Source: Phytohabitans suffuscus
Lineage (GTDB): Bacteria; Actinomycetota; Actinomycetes; Mycobacteriales; Micromonosporaceae
DNA: 64,000 nucleotides
Direction of reading: 5' to 3'
NCBI RefSeq assembly: GCF_011764565.1
Contig: NZ_AP022871.1
Location: 8,060,320 to 8,124,319 of the forward strand
In this document: in pieces, positions 36,292-44,604 of the stretch
Position numbering within the stretch: the stretch's first letter is position 1
Layout of the letters: each line of letters begins with the position of its first letter
The notes under the pieces: model-generated
What the model was told of the DNA's origin: nothing
The model's database searches: none
The model's input: the letters and a program-made list of their open reading frames with translations, nothing else
Program-made: the position numbers and the translations under genes

Positions 36292-37569
36292 CTAGGCGGG
36301 GCCGCGCAGCGTGCCGGCGGCCCGGTCCTGGGGCCAGACCGTGACCCAGTCGCCGTCCTGGATCTGCTTGATGGTCTGGGTCGTGGGCCAGAAGTTGTTC
36401 TGCGCCGGGTCGAACGTGAGCTTGCCGCTGAACGTGGTCTGGGCGCCGTTCTGGTGCAGCGCGTCGCACATCCCGGCCTGGTCGGTGCCGCCGGCCGCCG
36501 TCACGCCGGCGACCAGGATCTCCCAGGCGTTCCACGAGGAGGCGGCCTGCGTCTCGAAGACCGTGTACGGCAGCTTCGCCGTCTCGGCGCGCGCCTTGAA
36601 CTCGCCGACGATGGTGGCCGCGTCGCCGCCGAGCTTGTCCAATGTGGGCTTGTTCGGCTCGAAGATGCTGACCGACAGCAGCCCTTCCGCGGTCGCGCCG
36701 AGGCCGAGCGGCGGGCCGGGCGCCGGGAAGAGGCTGAACATCATCGGCGGCTTGTAGCCCAGCTGCGCCATCGCCTGCAGCAGGTTGACCGGGTCGACGC
36801 CGAGGCCGTTGTTGATGACCAGGTCGGGCCTGGCGTCCCGCACCCGGGCGGCGATCGGTGCCCAGTCGGTGGTGGTCGGCGGGTACCGCACCTCCAGCAC
36901 CAGGTCCAGGCCTTTCTGCTTGGTGATGGAGACCGCGCCGGTCTTGTTGTCGCCGGAGCCGTACGAGACGAAGTCCGTCGACCCGTTCTGGTTGGTGAGG
37001 ATGGCGATCCGCTTCGGCGGGGTGGGCAGGCCGGCGGTCGCCTCGAAGAGCTGGTTCGGCACGAACTCGTTCGGCGTCGGGCCGATCGACCAGGCCGGGA
37101 ACTGGCACTCGTAGGTCAGCAGCGGCGCGATGACGGCGGTGTGCTGCGGCATTGTGTACCGGTGCCGGGCGGCCACGGCCATCGCGCTCAGGATGTTGGG
37201 CGTCGCGTACGGGCCGATGATCAGGTCCACCCTGTCCTGGGTGATCAGCTGCTCGTACAGCGTGCTCACCTTGGCCTGGTCGGACTCGTCGTCCCGGACG
37301 ACCCACCGCACCGGCCGGCCGAGCAGCCCGCCGGAGTCGTTGAGCCGCTCCACGAACAGCTCGCCGGCGATCTTGTGGATGGCGCCGGTCGCGGCGAACG
37401 CGCCGCTGAGCGAGAGGGTGGAGCCGACGACGATCGGGTCGCCGCTGGCCGCCGAGGGGCCGGCCGCGCCCGTGTCCTCGGAGGGTGACTTGGACTCGCA
37501 CGCGGCGGTGGCGAGCAGCACCGCCGCCGCGGCCACCGCCATCGTCTTCTTGAACACAGCCTGGGTCAC
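36292..37569 (-). CDS. Liv-type substrate-binding lipoprotein
   Basis: A 425-residue protein from GTG 37569. The signal FKKTMAVAAAAVLLATAAC has a lipobox Cys. The mature part begins DPIVVGSTLSLSGAFAATGA, the Peripla_BP_6 signature. It carries LDLIIGPYATPN-like and TYECQFPAWSIG segments of amino-acid or amide-binding proteins. It would catch the transported compound outside the membrane. The ligand is not identifiable; the amidohydrolase in the operon suggests an amide-like or ureido compound. Confidence 0.9.
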   Translation of the reverse strand: MTQAVFKKTMAVAAAAVLLATAACESKSPSEDTGAAGPSAASGDPIVVGSTLSLSGAFAATGAIHKIAGELFVERLNDSGGLLGRPVRWVVRDDESDQAKVSTLYEQLITQDRVDLIIGPYATPNILSAMAVAARHRYTMPQHTAVIAPLLTYECQFPAWSIGPTPNEFVPNQLFEATAGLPTPPKRIAILTNQNGSTDFVSYGSGDNKTGAVSITKQKGLDLVLEVRYPPTTTDWAPIAARVRDARPDLVINNGLGVDPVNLLQAMAQLGYKPPMMFSLFPAPGPPLGLGATAEGLLSVSIFEPNKPTLDKLGGDAATIVGEFKARAETAKLPYTVFETQAASSWNAWEILVAGVTAAGGTDQAGMCDALHQNGAQTTFSGKLTFDPAQNNFWPTTQTIKQIQDGDWVTVWPQDRAAGTLRGPA

Positions 37570-37621
37570 TGGACACCGTCCTCTCACGGGTCACGACGCG
37601 GCTTGGTGGGGGATATCGGCA

Positions 37622-37681
37622 TGTGTTTCGCGTGGGGCAGCGTGTGTTTCGCGTGGGGCTCAGCGTGTGTTTCGCGTGGGG
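37622..37681. repeat. Three tandem TGTGTTTCGCGTGGGG units upstream of the Liv operon
   Basis: Exact copies of the 16-base unit begin at 37622, 37643 and 37666, so the spacing is 21 and 23 bases, about two helix turns. They lie between 52 and 112 bases upstream of the binding-protein start, which fits a stack of regulator sites or a structured leader. Confidence 0.75.
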
Positions 37682-37714
37682 GTCAGCTTGGTTTCCGAGC
37701 TGTCTTAGGGCCGG

Positions 37715-37756
37715 AGTGTAAGCTGCTAGTTCACACGTGTGCAATACCACTTACAC
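37715..37756. promoter_or_regulatory. Nested palindrome upstream of the Liv operon
   Basis: CACACGTGTG (37732-37741) is a perfect 10-bp palindrome. It is framed by GTGTAAG (37716-37722) and CTTACAC (37750-37756). This nested symmetry, in the AT-richer part of the gap, suits the operator of the XRE-cupin regulator encoded just upstream. Confidence 0.6.
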
Positions 37757-37830
37757 ACTTGCGACCTTGTGAACGCGCGGATGTACGCCGTGGCGCACAC
37801 GCGGCGTCACGGCGGAAACTGAGTGGTGAC

Positions 37831-38661
37831 TCAGGCCCAGCGCTCGAGCACGAACCACACGCCGACGGCGGGCTCGGTGCTCTCGTTGCGGTAGGCGTGC
37901 GGCTGGGACGAGTCGAACGTGACCGCGTCACCGGCCCGCAGCTTGTGCGTCTCGAAGCCCAGCGACAGCGTCAGCTCGCCGCTGGTCACGAAGCCGAACT
38001 CGATGCCCGAGTGGCGCATCAGCAGCCCGGAGCTCGACGAGGTGCCGCCCGGCTGGTACGTGATCAGCAGGAACTCGACGTGCTTTTGCGGCATCCGGCC
38101 GAGCAGCTCCCAGGTCACGCCCGAGTCGAGGGTCAGCGCCTCGCGCTCGTCCGGCGTGATCACCGGGCCGACCCGCCGGCCGGCGACCTCGACCGGCGTC
38201 GCGGTCAGCGGGGCGCCGGACGCGGCCAGGGCGGCGGTCAGCAGCGCGGTGGCCGCCGGCCCCTCCCGCGCCCCGGCGGGGTCGCCGGTCGCGGCGAACG
38301 CGGGCAGCCGCACGACCCGCACGCCGGGCGCCTCGTCACCCTCGGTGGCCTCGCCGGCGGCGACGGCATCCTCCGCGGCCACGATGTCCTCCGCGGCCGC
38401 AGCGTCCTCGGCGTCCGGGGCGGCCGGGGCCTCGTCCGGCCTCGGCGGGCCGAACAGCTCCTCGATCGAGATGCCGAGGGCGGTCGAGATCGCGTACAGC
38501 GTGCTGACCGACGGGCTGCTCTTCTCCGTCTCGATCTGGGAGATCAGGCTCGCCGAGACGCCGATGTCGCGGGCCAGAGCGCGGATGCTGACCCCGCGGC
38601 GGCGGCGCTCGGTGCGCAGCCGCGCGCCGATCGGGGGCACCTGCGACGGCGCCACGACCAC
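37831..38661 (-). CDS. XRE-family regulator with cupin domain
   Basis: A 276-residue protein. An N-terminal helix-turn-helix (about 11-65: IGARLRTERRRRGVSIRALARDIGVSASLISQIE) is followed by an acidic Ala/Asp/Glu linker (about 75-110). A small variable middle segment precedes a C-terminal cupin (about 195-275) with HVEFLLITYQPGG, RHSGIEFGFVTSGEL and GDAVTFDSSQPHAYRN. Regulators of this type usually control an adjacent transport or catabolic operon. The Liv operon starts 261 bases downstream on the same strand, so it is the likely target. Confidence 0.9.
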   Translation of the reverse strand: MVVAPSQVPPIGARLRTERRRRGVSIRALARDIGVSASLISQIETEKSSPSVSTLYAISTALGISIEELFGPPRPDEAPAAPDAEDAAAAEDIVAAEDAVAAGEATEGDEAPGVRVVRLPAFAATGDPAGAREGPAATALLTAALAASGAPLTATPVEVAGRRVGPVITPDEREALTLDSGVTWELLGRMPQKHVEFLLITYQPGGTSSSSGLLMRHSGIEFGFVTSGELTLSLGFETHKLRAGDAVTFDSSQPHAYRNESTEPAVGVWFVLERWA

Positions 38662-38739
38662 CTCCCGCGCTGCTCACCGGGGTAGCCCCGGACCGGATGT
38701 CGAGTGTAGGTTACCGCCACCTCCGCCCGGGAGCGTCAA

Positions 38740-38753
38740 GTGTTCCTTAACAC
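38740..38753. promoter_or_regulatory. Candidate operator upstream of XRE-cupin gene
   Basis: GTGTT (38740-38744) and AACAC (38749-38753) form a perfect inverted repeat around CCTT, 79 bases upstream of the regulator start. The GTGT/ACAC arms resemble those at 37716-37756, which would fit autoregulation by the same protein. Confidence 0.45.
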
Positions 38754-38767
38754 AGACTGGCCGGTCG

Positions 38768-38798
38768 TGGGTCCACCCGCACGGGGCGGATGGACCCA
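38768..38798 (-). terminator. Terminator of the GH27 gene
   Basis: TGGGTCCA (38768-38775) and TGGACCCA (38791-38798) pair, and the stem is extended inside by CCGC with GCGG. It lies 15 bases beyond the stop of the minus-strand GH27 gene. Confidence 0.65.
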
Positions 38799-38813
38799 GC
38801 CGACCCGCGGGGC

Positions 38814-40883
38814 TCAGCAGGCGGCGTCGAGGCCGGCCCAGTCGGCGCGGTCGTTGTAGCCGCCGTCGCCGGCGTCCCCGACGAGCAGGTCGAGCACGCG
38901 GACGCCGGCCAGGTCGACGTCGACCCGGGCGGTGGCGTCGCGGGTGAGCACCCCGCTGTCGAACAGGACCCGGCCGTCACCCACGACCTGGAACGTGGCC
39001 GTGCCGCCCTCGGGGCCGACGTTGCGCACCGCGTCGTCGATGCCCACCGTCGCGCCCAGCCGCCCGCACCGGCCGCCGAGGTAGTAGCGCACGGTCGACG
39101 GCGAGGCCACGCCGAGGCCGGTCGGGTGCACCTGGCCGAGCATGCTGATCGGCGAGCCGCCGCCGACGCTGAGGTCTACCGTCGGGCTCATCCAGCCGCT
39201 GGTGGCGCTGACCCACGGGTGGTGCGACAGGACGGTGGGGCCGTCCGGCGGCGCCGGCGCGATCGTCACCGCCGTGCTCGTCGACTGCCGCTGCCGTCCC
39301 TGGCCGACCACGCCGTACGAGGCGGTGGCGGTCAGGGTGCCGGTGCCGGGGGCGGCGCCGGCGGGGACGGTCACGGTGAAGGCGCGGGTGGTGGTGTGGC
39401 CCGGGGCCAGCACGGCCGGCGACCGCCCGCCCGGTCGTACCGTCCAGCCGGTGGGCGCGGCGAGCGTGACGTCCGGCGCCAGCACGGGCAGCACGCCGTC
39501 GTTGCGCACCGCGACCTCGACCCGCGCGGCGTCACCGCCGGCCAGCACCGGCGCCGTGCCCTCGGGTACCGCCGCGTCGCCGACCCGGGTGAGCTGGGGC
39601 AGGCCCGCGGTGACGTGCGGGACGCCGGGCAGCCCGCGGTTGGGCGCCACCCGGAAGAGCGCGGCGCCGTGGGCCGGCACCGCCGCGCTGATCGTGCCGG
39701 CGCTCTCGGTGACCCGGTCGGTCCAGGCGTTCCTCAGCGTGAACCGCGAGCCGGACAGCCCGGCCGCCGACGCCGTGGCGGTCAGGACCCGGCCGGTGTC
39801 GCCGCGGTTGAGCAGCACGACCGCGCGCGAGCCGTCGGCGAGCCGCTTCACCCAGGTCTCGGTGGTGCCGGCGGGTCCCACCCGGACGGCCTGTACGGCG
39901 GCGCGGTCCTGGTTGATCGCCAGCACGTCGCGGTCGGTGAGGATGTCCACGGAGGTCTGGCTGAGCGCGCGCACGTCGCTGCCGATCACGAGCGGCGCGG
40001 CGGCCACCGCCCAGAGCGTCATCTGGGTGCGGAACTCCTCGTCGTCCATGCCGAGCTGCGGGCCGAGGTAGTCCGGGTCGTTGAAGCGTCCCGGCCGCAC
40101 GACCTCGGGGTGCCGGGCGTTCACGTCGTAGTTGCGCAGCACGTCCTTGAACTTGATCTCACCGACGAAGCCGACGTCGGTGTAGGTGCGCCAGGACTGG
40201 GCGATGCCGGGCGCGTAGGTCCAGGAGTACGTGGACTGCTGCTCGGGCGGGTAGTCGCCCCAGTCCGGCGAGGTCACCGGGTTGCAGAGGTTGAAGATGA
40301 TCGGGCGGCCGCTCGCGTTGTCCCGCAGCGCCCGGGCGAACTCGGTGTAGACGGTCCTCGGGTCGAGGCCGGCGGCGATCCCGCAGAGGAAGTCCACCTT
40401 GACCGCGTCGAACTCCCAGGCGGCGAACTGGTCGGCGTCGCGCTGGTAGTAGCCGTGGCTGCCCAGCCCGCACCGGCCCGGGATGTACGGTCCGGCGTCG
40501 GTGTAGATGCCGGCCCGCAGGCCCTTGGAGTGGATGTAGTCGACCAGCGGCTTGAGCCCGTCGGGGAAGCGCGTCCGGTCGGCCCGCAGGTCGCCGCCGG
40601 CGGTACGCGGCTCCGGGTCCTGCCAGCCGCCGTCCAGCCAGACGATGTCGTAGCCGGCCGCGGCGAGGCCCCGGGAGACGAGGGCGTCGGCGGCTTCGCG
40701 CACCGACTGCTCGGAGAAGTCGCCGCCGAGCCCGAAGTACGTGTTCCACCCCTGGTACGGGGTCGGGCTGAGCACCGGCGGGGGAGCGCTGGCCGGCACC
40801 GGACCGGCGGCGGCGTGCGCGGGTGCCGGCGCCACGAGCAGGCCGGCGGCGAGGGCGATCAGGGCGGTGAGATGTCGTTTCAC
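38814..40883 (-). CDS. Secreted GH27 alpha-galactosidase with NEW3 and NPCBM-like domains
   Basis: A 689-residue protein from GTG 40883 (AAAGGACCTGAT upstream). A Sec signal peptide (1-25, AAGLLVAPAPAHAAAG) precedes the GH27 catalytic domain (about 40-330). The N-terminal PYQGWNTYFGLGGDFSE is typical, Asp164 in VKVDFLCG is the nucleophile, and the Asp in FNDPDYLG (about 269) is the acid/base. A beta-sandwich (about 335-420), an Ig-like NEW3 domain (about 470-560) and a C-terminal NPCBM-like domain (about 565-689) follow. It releases galactose from galacto-oligosaccharides or galactomannan outside the cell. A TTGACA promoter lies upstream. Confidence 0.92.
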   Translation of the reverse strand: MKRHLTALIALAAGLLVAPAPAHAAAGPVPASAPPPVLSPTPYQGWNTYFGLGGDFSEQSVREAADALVSRGLAAAGYDIVWLDGGWQDPEPRTAGGDLRADRTRFPDGLKPLVDYIHSKGLRAGIYTDAGPYIPGRCGLGSHGYYQRDADQFAAWEFDAVKVDFLCGIAAGLDPRTVYTEFARALRDNASGRPIIFNLCNPVTSPDWGDYPPEQQSTYSWTYAPGIAQSWRTYTDVGFVGEIKFKDVLRNYDVNARHPEVVRPGRFNDPDYLGPQLGMDDEEFRTQMTLWAVAAAPLVIGSDVRALSQTSVDILTDRDVLAINQDRAAVQAVRVGPAGTTETWVKRLADGSRAVVLLNRGDTGRVLTATASAAGLSGSRFTLRNAWTDRVTESAGTISAAVPAHGAALFRVAPNRGLPGVPHVTAGLPQLTRVGDAAVPEGTAPVLAGGDAARVEVAVRNDGVLPVLAPDVTLAAPTGWTVRPGGRSPAVLAPGHTTTRAFTVTVPAGAAPGTGTLTATASYGVVGQGRQRQSTSTAVTIAPAPPDGPTVLSHHPWVSATSGWMSPTVDLSVGGGSPISMLGQVHPTGLGVASPSTVRYYLGGRCGRLGATVGIDDAVRNVGPEGGTATFQVVGDGRVLFDSGVLTRDATARVDVDLAGVRVLDLLVGDAGDGGYNDRADWAGLDAAC

Positions 40884-41268
40884 ATCAGGTCCTTTGCTGC
40901 CCGGCGGAAGGCACGCCGGACCGCCCGGCCGGCCGGTGCCACGCCCGCCCGCCGATCGCGGCGGGCCGCGGACTTCCGCGCCGGTCGATGCCCGCGCGCC
41001 AGTGTTTCGTGGATCCTCCAGCGCGTTACAGGCGCGTGTCAATATTAATTCATAAAATACGAGTTCTGGGTGCGAGGGTCACTGTCCACTTTGTGTCACC
41101 GGCTCGCCGGCCGTTCGGACGAGAGCGGGCGTCCAGTTTGGATAGCCGATCGGCTGCGGTACCCCACTATGGCTGGCGGCGCGGTGGCGGTAGCGTTTGC
41201 GGGCGGCGGGCCGCCACCCCCCTCAGACGGCGGCCCTGGCTCACTGTCTGTCGGTTTGGAGGATGCGC
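40884..41268. other. 385-bp intergenic gap between GH27 and DivIVA-like genes
   Basis: Divergent promoters without a gene. An AT-rich island at about 41035-41065 is striking in this GC-rich DNA. On the minus strand it carries TTGACA (41037-41042). No further feature is visible on the plus-strand side apart from a possible CACTAT -10 box at about 41164. Confidence 0.7.
41013..41042 (-). promoter_or_regulatory. Promoter of the GH27 gene
   Basis: On the minus strand, TTGACA (41042-41037) and GAGGAT (41018-41013) are spaced by 18 bases, about 130 bases upstream of the GTG start. The -35 is perfect; the -10 keeps A2 and T6. Confidence 0.55.
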
Positions 41269-42774
41269 ATGTCCCAGCGTGGTGAGGCGGTCGCGGCGCC
41301 CGAGGGCGCGTCGTCCCAGCGGTTCCAGATCACCCTGCGTGGTTACGACAAGGGTCAGGTGGACCGGTTCGTGGCCCAGGCGGAGAGCGGGATGTCCGCG
41401 GTCAAGCGGGAGCGCGACCAGGCCATGACCCAGGTCCGCGACCTGGCCGGGCAGCTGCACCAGCAGCGGGCCGAGCTGGCCGAGATGCACGCCGAGCTGA
41501 CCGAGATCCGCGACCGGCCGCGGCAGCTGGAGAAGGCGTCCTTCCGCGACCTCGGCACGATGGTCGACCAGATCCTGGAGCTGTCGGAGAAGCAGGGCGA
41601 GCTGCTGGTCAACGCCGCCGCCGAGCGGGCCGCCGCCCTGGAGGCGCAGGCGGAGAAGGCGCTCGCCGACGCCCGCGACCTGGCCGAGCGGGTGCGCGCC
41701 GCGGGCGAGGCGGCCCACGAGCGCAGCGTGCAGTCGGCCCAGCAGATCGACGAGGAGGCCGCCCAGCGGGCCGAGCAGGCGCGGGCCGACGCCGAGGCGC
41801 TGGTGGAGGCGGCGCGGGCCCAGGCGCAGCAGGAGACCGAGACGGCACGGGCCAGCACCCGCCAGGAGCTGGGCCAGTGGCAGGCCACTGTGGAGCGGGA
41901 GATCGCCGACCGGCGGGAGGCCGCCGACCGCGACCTCAACGAGCAGCTCACCGCGGCCCAGGCCAAGATGGCCGACGAGCGGTCGCAGGCCGAGCAGACC
42001 GCGGCCACGCTGCTGGCCGAGGCGCAGCAGCACTCGGCCGACATCCGGCGGCGCGCGGACGAGCAGCAGGCCAGCCACCAGCACCAGCTCCAGCTGGTGC
42101 AGCAGGAGATCCAGATGCGCCGGCAGGCGCTGGCCCAGCTGCAGAGCGAGCTCGACACCGGGCAGCAGACGCTGACCCAGGTGCGCCACGACGGCGACGT
42201 CGCCGAGCGCGAGGTGGCCGAGCTGCTGCAGCAGCTCGGCGCGGTACGGCAGGACCTGGCCGGCGAGCTCGAACGCCTGGAGCAGGCCCGGACCGCCGCG
42301 GACTCGGCCGAGCGGCACGCCAAGGACGTGCGCGCCCGGGTGCAGCGCGAGGCGAAGCGGGTCGCCGACCTCGCCGCCGCCGCGGTGATGGCGGCCGCCG
42401 CGTCGAACGTGCAGACCGGCGAGTACCCGCAGGTCGCCCCGCCGCGGCAGCGGACCGCGCCGGCCGTCGAGGAGGTGCCGGAGCCGGTGGCCGCGCCCGC
42501 CCCGGAGCCGGTGCCCGTCCACGTGCCGGAGCCCGCGCACCTGCATGAGGCGGTCCACGTGCCGGAGCCGGTCCACGTGCCGGCCGCGCCGCACGTGCCC
42601 GAGGCGGCGCACCGGCCGGAGGTCGTGCCCGCGCAGGCTCCCGCGCGCAGCCTCTTCGAGCCGGGCCCGCGCAACGGCCACGCCGAGCAGGCCGGCGAGC
42701 ACGACAGCGCAAACGGCCACCCGGAGCACCACGGCGCCGTACCCGCGCAGCCTGGACCCCGGGTGGCCGAGTAG
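41269..42774 (+). CDS. DivIVA-like coiled-coil cytoskeletal protein
   Basis: A 501-residue protein. ATG 41269 is preferred because GGAGG lies 6 bases before it and directly abuts the alternative ATG 41263. The N-terminus FQITLRGYDKGQVDRFV is a DivIVA-type membrane-binding start. Residues about 30-410 form one long coiled coil, rich in Glu, Gln, Ala and Arg. The last 90 residues are Pro/Val/His-rich (repeated HVPEPVH-like units) and likely disordered. Relatives organise polar growth or cell-wall synthesis in filamentous actinobacteria. Which partner it has here cannot be read. Confidence 0.85.
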   Translation: MSQRGEAVAAPEGASSQRFQITLRGYDKGQVDRFVAQAESGMSAVKRERDQAMTQVRDLAGQLHQQRAELAEMHAELTEIRDRPRQLEKASFRDLGTMVDQILELSEKQGELLVNAAAERAAALEAQAEKALADARDLAERVRAAGEAAHERSVQSAQQIDEEAAQRAEQARADAEALVEAARAQAQQETETARASTRQELGQWQATVEREIADRREAADRDLNEQLTAAQAKMADERSQAEQTAATLLAEAQQHSADIRRRADEQQASHQHQLQLVQQEIQMRRQALAQLQSELDTGQQTLTQVRHDGDVAEREVAELLQQLGAVRQDLAGELERLEQARTAADSAERHAKDVRARVQREAKRVADLAAAAVMAAAASNVQTGEYPQVAPPRQRTAPAVEEVPEPVAAPAPEPVPVHVPEPAHLHEAVHVPEPVHVPAAPHVPEAAHRPEVVPAQAPARSLFEPGPRNGHAEQAGEHDSANGHPEHHGAVPAQPGPRVAE

Positions 42775-42781
42775 CCCACTG

Positions 42782-42815
42782 CCCCGGTGCGGAGGGCGAC
42801 CCCTCCGCACCGGGG
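42782..42815. terminator. Bidirectional terminator
   Basis: CCCCGGTGCGGAGGG and CCCTCCGCACCGGGG form a perfect 15-bp stem with a CGAC loop, between the convergent DivIVA-like and xylanase genes, 8 bases from each stop. It can serve both strands. Confidence 0.88.
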
Positions 42816-42823
42816 TCTCGTTC

Positions 42824-44233
42824 CTAGGTGGCGGTGCAGGTCGGCGTCATGCCGGTGCCGACCCCGGTGCCCTGGAAGCCGAACTCCGTCGACTGCCCGG
42901 CGGCGATGTTGCCGTTGTAGCTCACGTTCGTGAAGTTGACCGTGCCGCTGTTGGCGCTGCGCGTGGTGTTCCACGCGTTGGTGATCGTGGCGCCGGACGG
43001 CAGGGTCATCGTGACCCGCCACCCGCTCGTGCCGCTGGAGCCGGCGGTCACCCGTACCGTGGCGACGAACCCGCCGGTCCACGAGTTGAGCGAGACCGTC
43101 GCGGTGCAGCCGCCACCACCCGGCGGCGGCGTGGTCACCGGCGGAGGAGTCGTGACCGGCGGCGGCGTGGTCGGGTTGCCGGTCGTCGGGCCCGTGGTCG
43201 GGGTGACACCGTTGTTCAGGGCCTGGAGCACCGCGTCGTACGCCGGCTTCTTCTGGCCGCTGGAGTTGAACAGCAGCGGGGTCTGCGAGGCGCGCCACGA
43301 GTCCGAGTCACGGATGCCCCACACGGTGATGCCGGTGCAGCGCGAGACGGCGAGGCAGTCGTTGACCACGTTGCGGTACCAGGTGGCGTTCGCACCCTCG
43401 ATGTCCAGTTCGGTGATCTGCACGTCCACGCCGAGGGCGGCGAAGCTGGACAGCGTGGTGCGGTAGTTGCTCGGGTACGGCGACTGGTTGTTCAGGTGGG
43501 ACTGGAGGCCCACGCAGTCGATCGGCACGCCGCGCTGCTTGAAGTCCTGCACCATGCGGTAGACGGCCTGGGTCTTGGCGTGCGTCCAGTCGTCGGTGTT
43601 GTAGTCGTTGTAGCAGAGCTTGGCGCCCGGGTCCGCCGCGCGCGCGGCGCGGAAGGCCGCCTCGATCCAGTCGTTGCCGGTGCGCTGCAGGTTGGAGTCG
43701 CGCCGGGCGCCGCTGGAGCCGTCGGCGAACGCCTCGTTCACCACGTCCCACGCCACGACCTGGCCGCGGAAGTGGGTGGCCACCTGGGTCACGTGGTTGA
43801 GCATCGCGTTGCGCAGCGCGGTGCCGGACATGTTCTGCATCCAGCCCGGCTGCTGCGAGTGCCACGCGAGGGTGTGGCCGCGCACCTGCATGCCCTGCGA
43901 GCGGGCGTGCTGCACGATCCGGTCCGCGTTCGCGTAGTTGAACTGGTTCTGGTTCGGCTCGGTCGCGTCGAGCTTCATCTCGTTCTCGGGCGTGACCGAG
44001 TTGAACTCGCGGTTGAGGATCGTCGTGTACGCCGACTCGCTCAGCTTGTTGGCCGCGACGGCGGCGCCGAAGTACCGTCCGCCCCGCTCGGCGGCGGACG
44101 CGCCCAGGGTGGTGGCGGCGACGGCGGAGCCCGCCATCACCGTCGTCATCGCGGCCGCGGCGGCCACGCCGGCCAGGAGCGCCGACCAGGTGCCGACGAC
44201 CCTCGCCTTCGGACGCCGGAGTTGCTTTGTCAT
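42824..44233 (-). CDS. Secreted endo-beta-1,4-xylanase, GH10-CBM2
   Basis: A 469-residue protein. A signal peptide (1-39) leads to a GH10 barrel (about 45-340) with GRYFGAAVAANKL at its start, acid/base Glu167 in WDVVNEAFAD and nucleophile Glu275 in QITELDIEGAN. A Thr/Pro linker (about 345-375, repeated TTPPPV units) connects to a C-terminal CBM2 (about 375-469, SWTGGFVATVRV, GYNGNI-like SYNGNIAAGQSTEFGFQG). The enzyme cleaves xylan outside the cell, and CBM2 anchors it to cellulose or xylan. Length and order are typical for actinobacteria. Confidence 0.95.
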   Translation of the reverse strand: MTKQLRRPKARVVGTWSALLAGVAAAAAMTTVMAGSAVAATTLGASAAERGGRYFGAAVAANKLSESAYTTILNREFNSVTPENEMKLDATEPNQNQFNYANADRIVQHARSQGMQVRGHTLAWHSQQPGWMQNMSGTALRNAMLNHVTQVATHFRGQVVAWDVVNEAFADGSSGARRDSNLQRTGNDWIEAAFRAARAADPGAKLCYNDYNTDDWTHAKTQAVYRMVQDFKQRGVPIDCVGLQSHLNNQSPYPSNYRTTLSSFAALGVDVQITELDIEGANATWYRNVVNDCLAVSRCTGITVWGIRDSDSWRASQTPLLFNSSGQKKPAYDAVLQALNNGVTPTTGPTTGNPTTPPPVTTPPPVTTPPPGGGGCTATVSLNSWTGGFVATVRVTAGSSGTSGWRVTMTLPSGATITNAWNTTRSANSGTVNFTNVSYNGNIAAGQSTEFGFQGTGVGTGMTPTCTAT

Positions 44234-44604
44234 CGTTGCCTCTTTCGCACGTGGGGTGGGGAACCGCCCGCGCACGCGTCCATCCGCGGCGGGGACGGCG
44301 ACATCGGCCGGGGTGCCACTCCGCCAGGCCCGTGGTGCTCGATCCGCACGACTGTCCGGGCCAGGGGCCCGGATCCAGCTCAGGTTACGGAAGATTTCCG
44401 GTAAATCCAAGTCCCCCGATGGCTTGGTACGCGATCTCCCGCCTCCGCGCCGCGACGGGACGCGGTCGACCACGGTCAGTGTCTCGCGCGGGGCTCGGCG
44501 CGGCGGGGTCGGTGTCTCGCGCGGCTCGGACCTCGACCCGCCTTCCAGTCACGTTCAGGGCGGCACGGTTAGCGTGAGCGGCGGTCCCGATTCAAGGAGG
44601 TGTC
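44234..44604. other. 371-bp divergent gap between xylanase and PhyH-like genes
   Basis: No gene is seen. It contains the inverted repeat at 44388, and two copies of GTGTCTCGCGCGG (44479 and 44511) near the PhyH-like gene. The AAGGAGG ribosome site of that gene is at its right end. Confidence 0.65.
44388..44400. promoter_or_regulatory. Candidate operator of the xylanase gene
   Basis: CGGAA-GAT-TTCCG is a perfect 5-bp-arm palindrome about 155 bases upstream of the xylanase start. GAAA/TTTC-type palindromes upstream of xylanase genes are known in Streptomyces; equivalence is only suggested by the shape. Confidence 0.4.

Noticed and set aside
33857..37750. A 1,297-codon minus-strand open frame
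   Set aside because: Most of it is an Arg/Ala/Pro-rich shadow of livH and the binding-protein gene. Only its middle part (the LivM permease) is real, and that is annotated from 35356.
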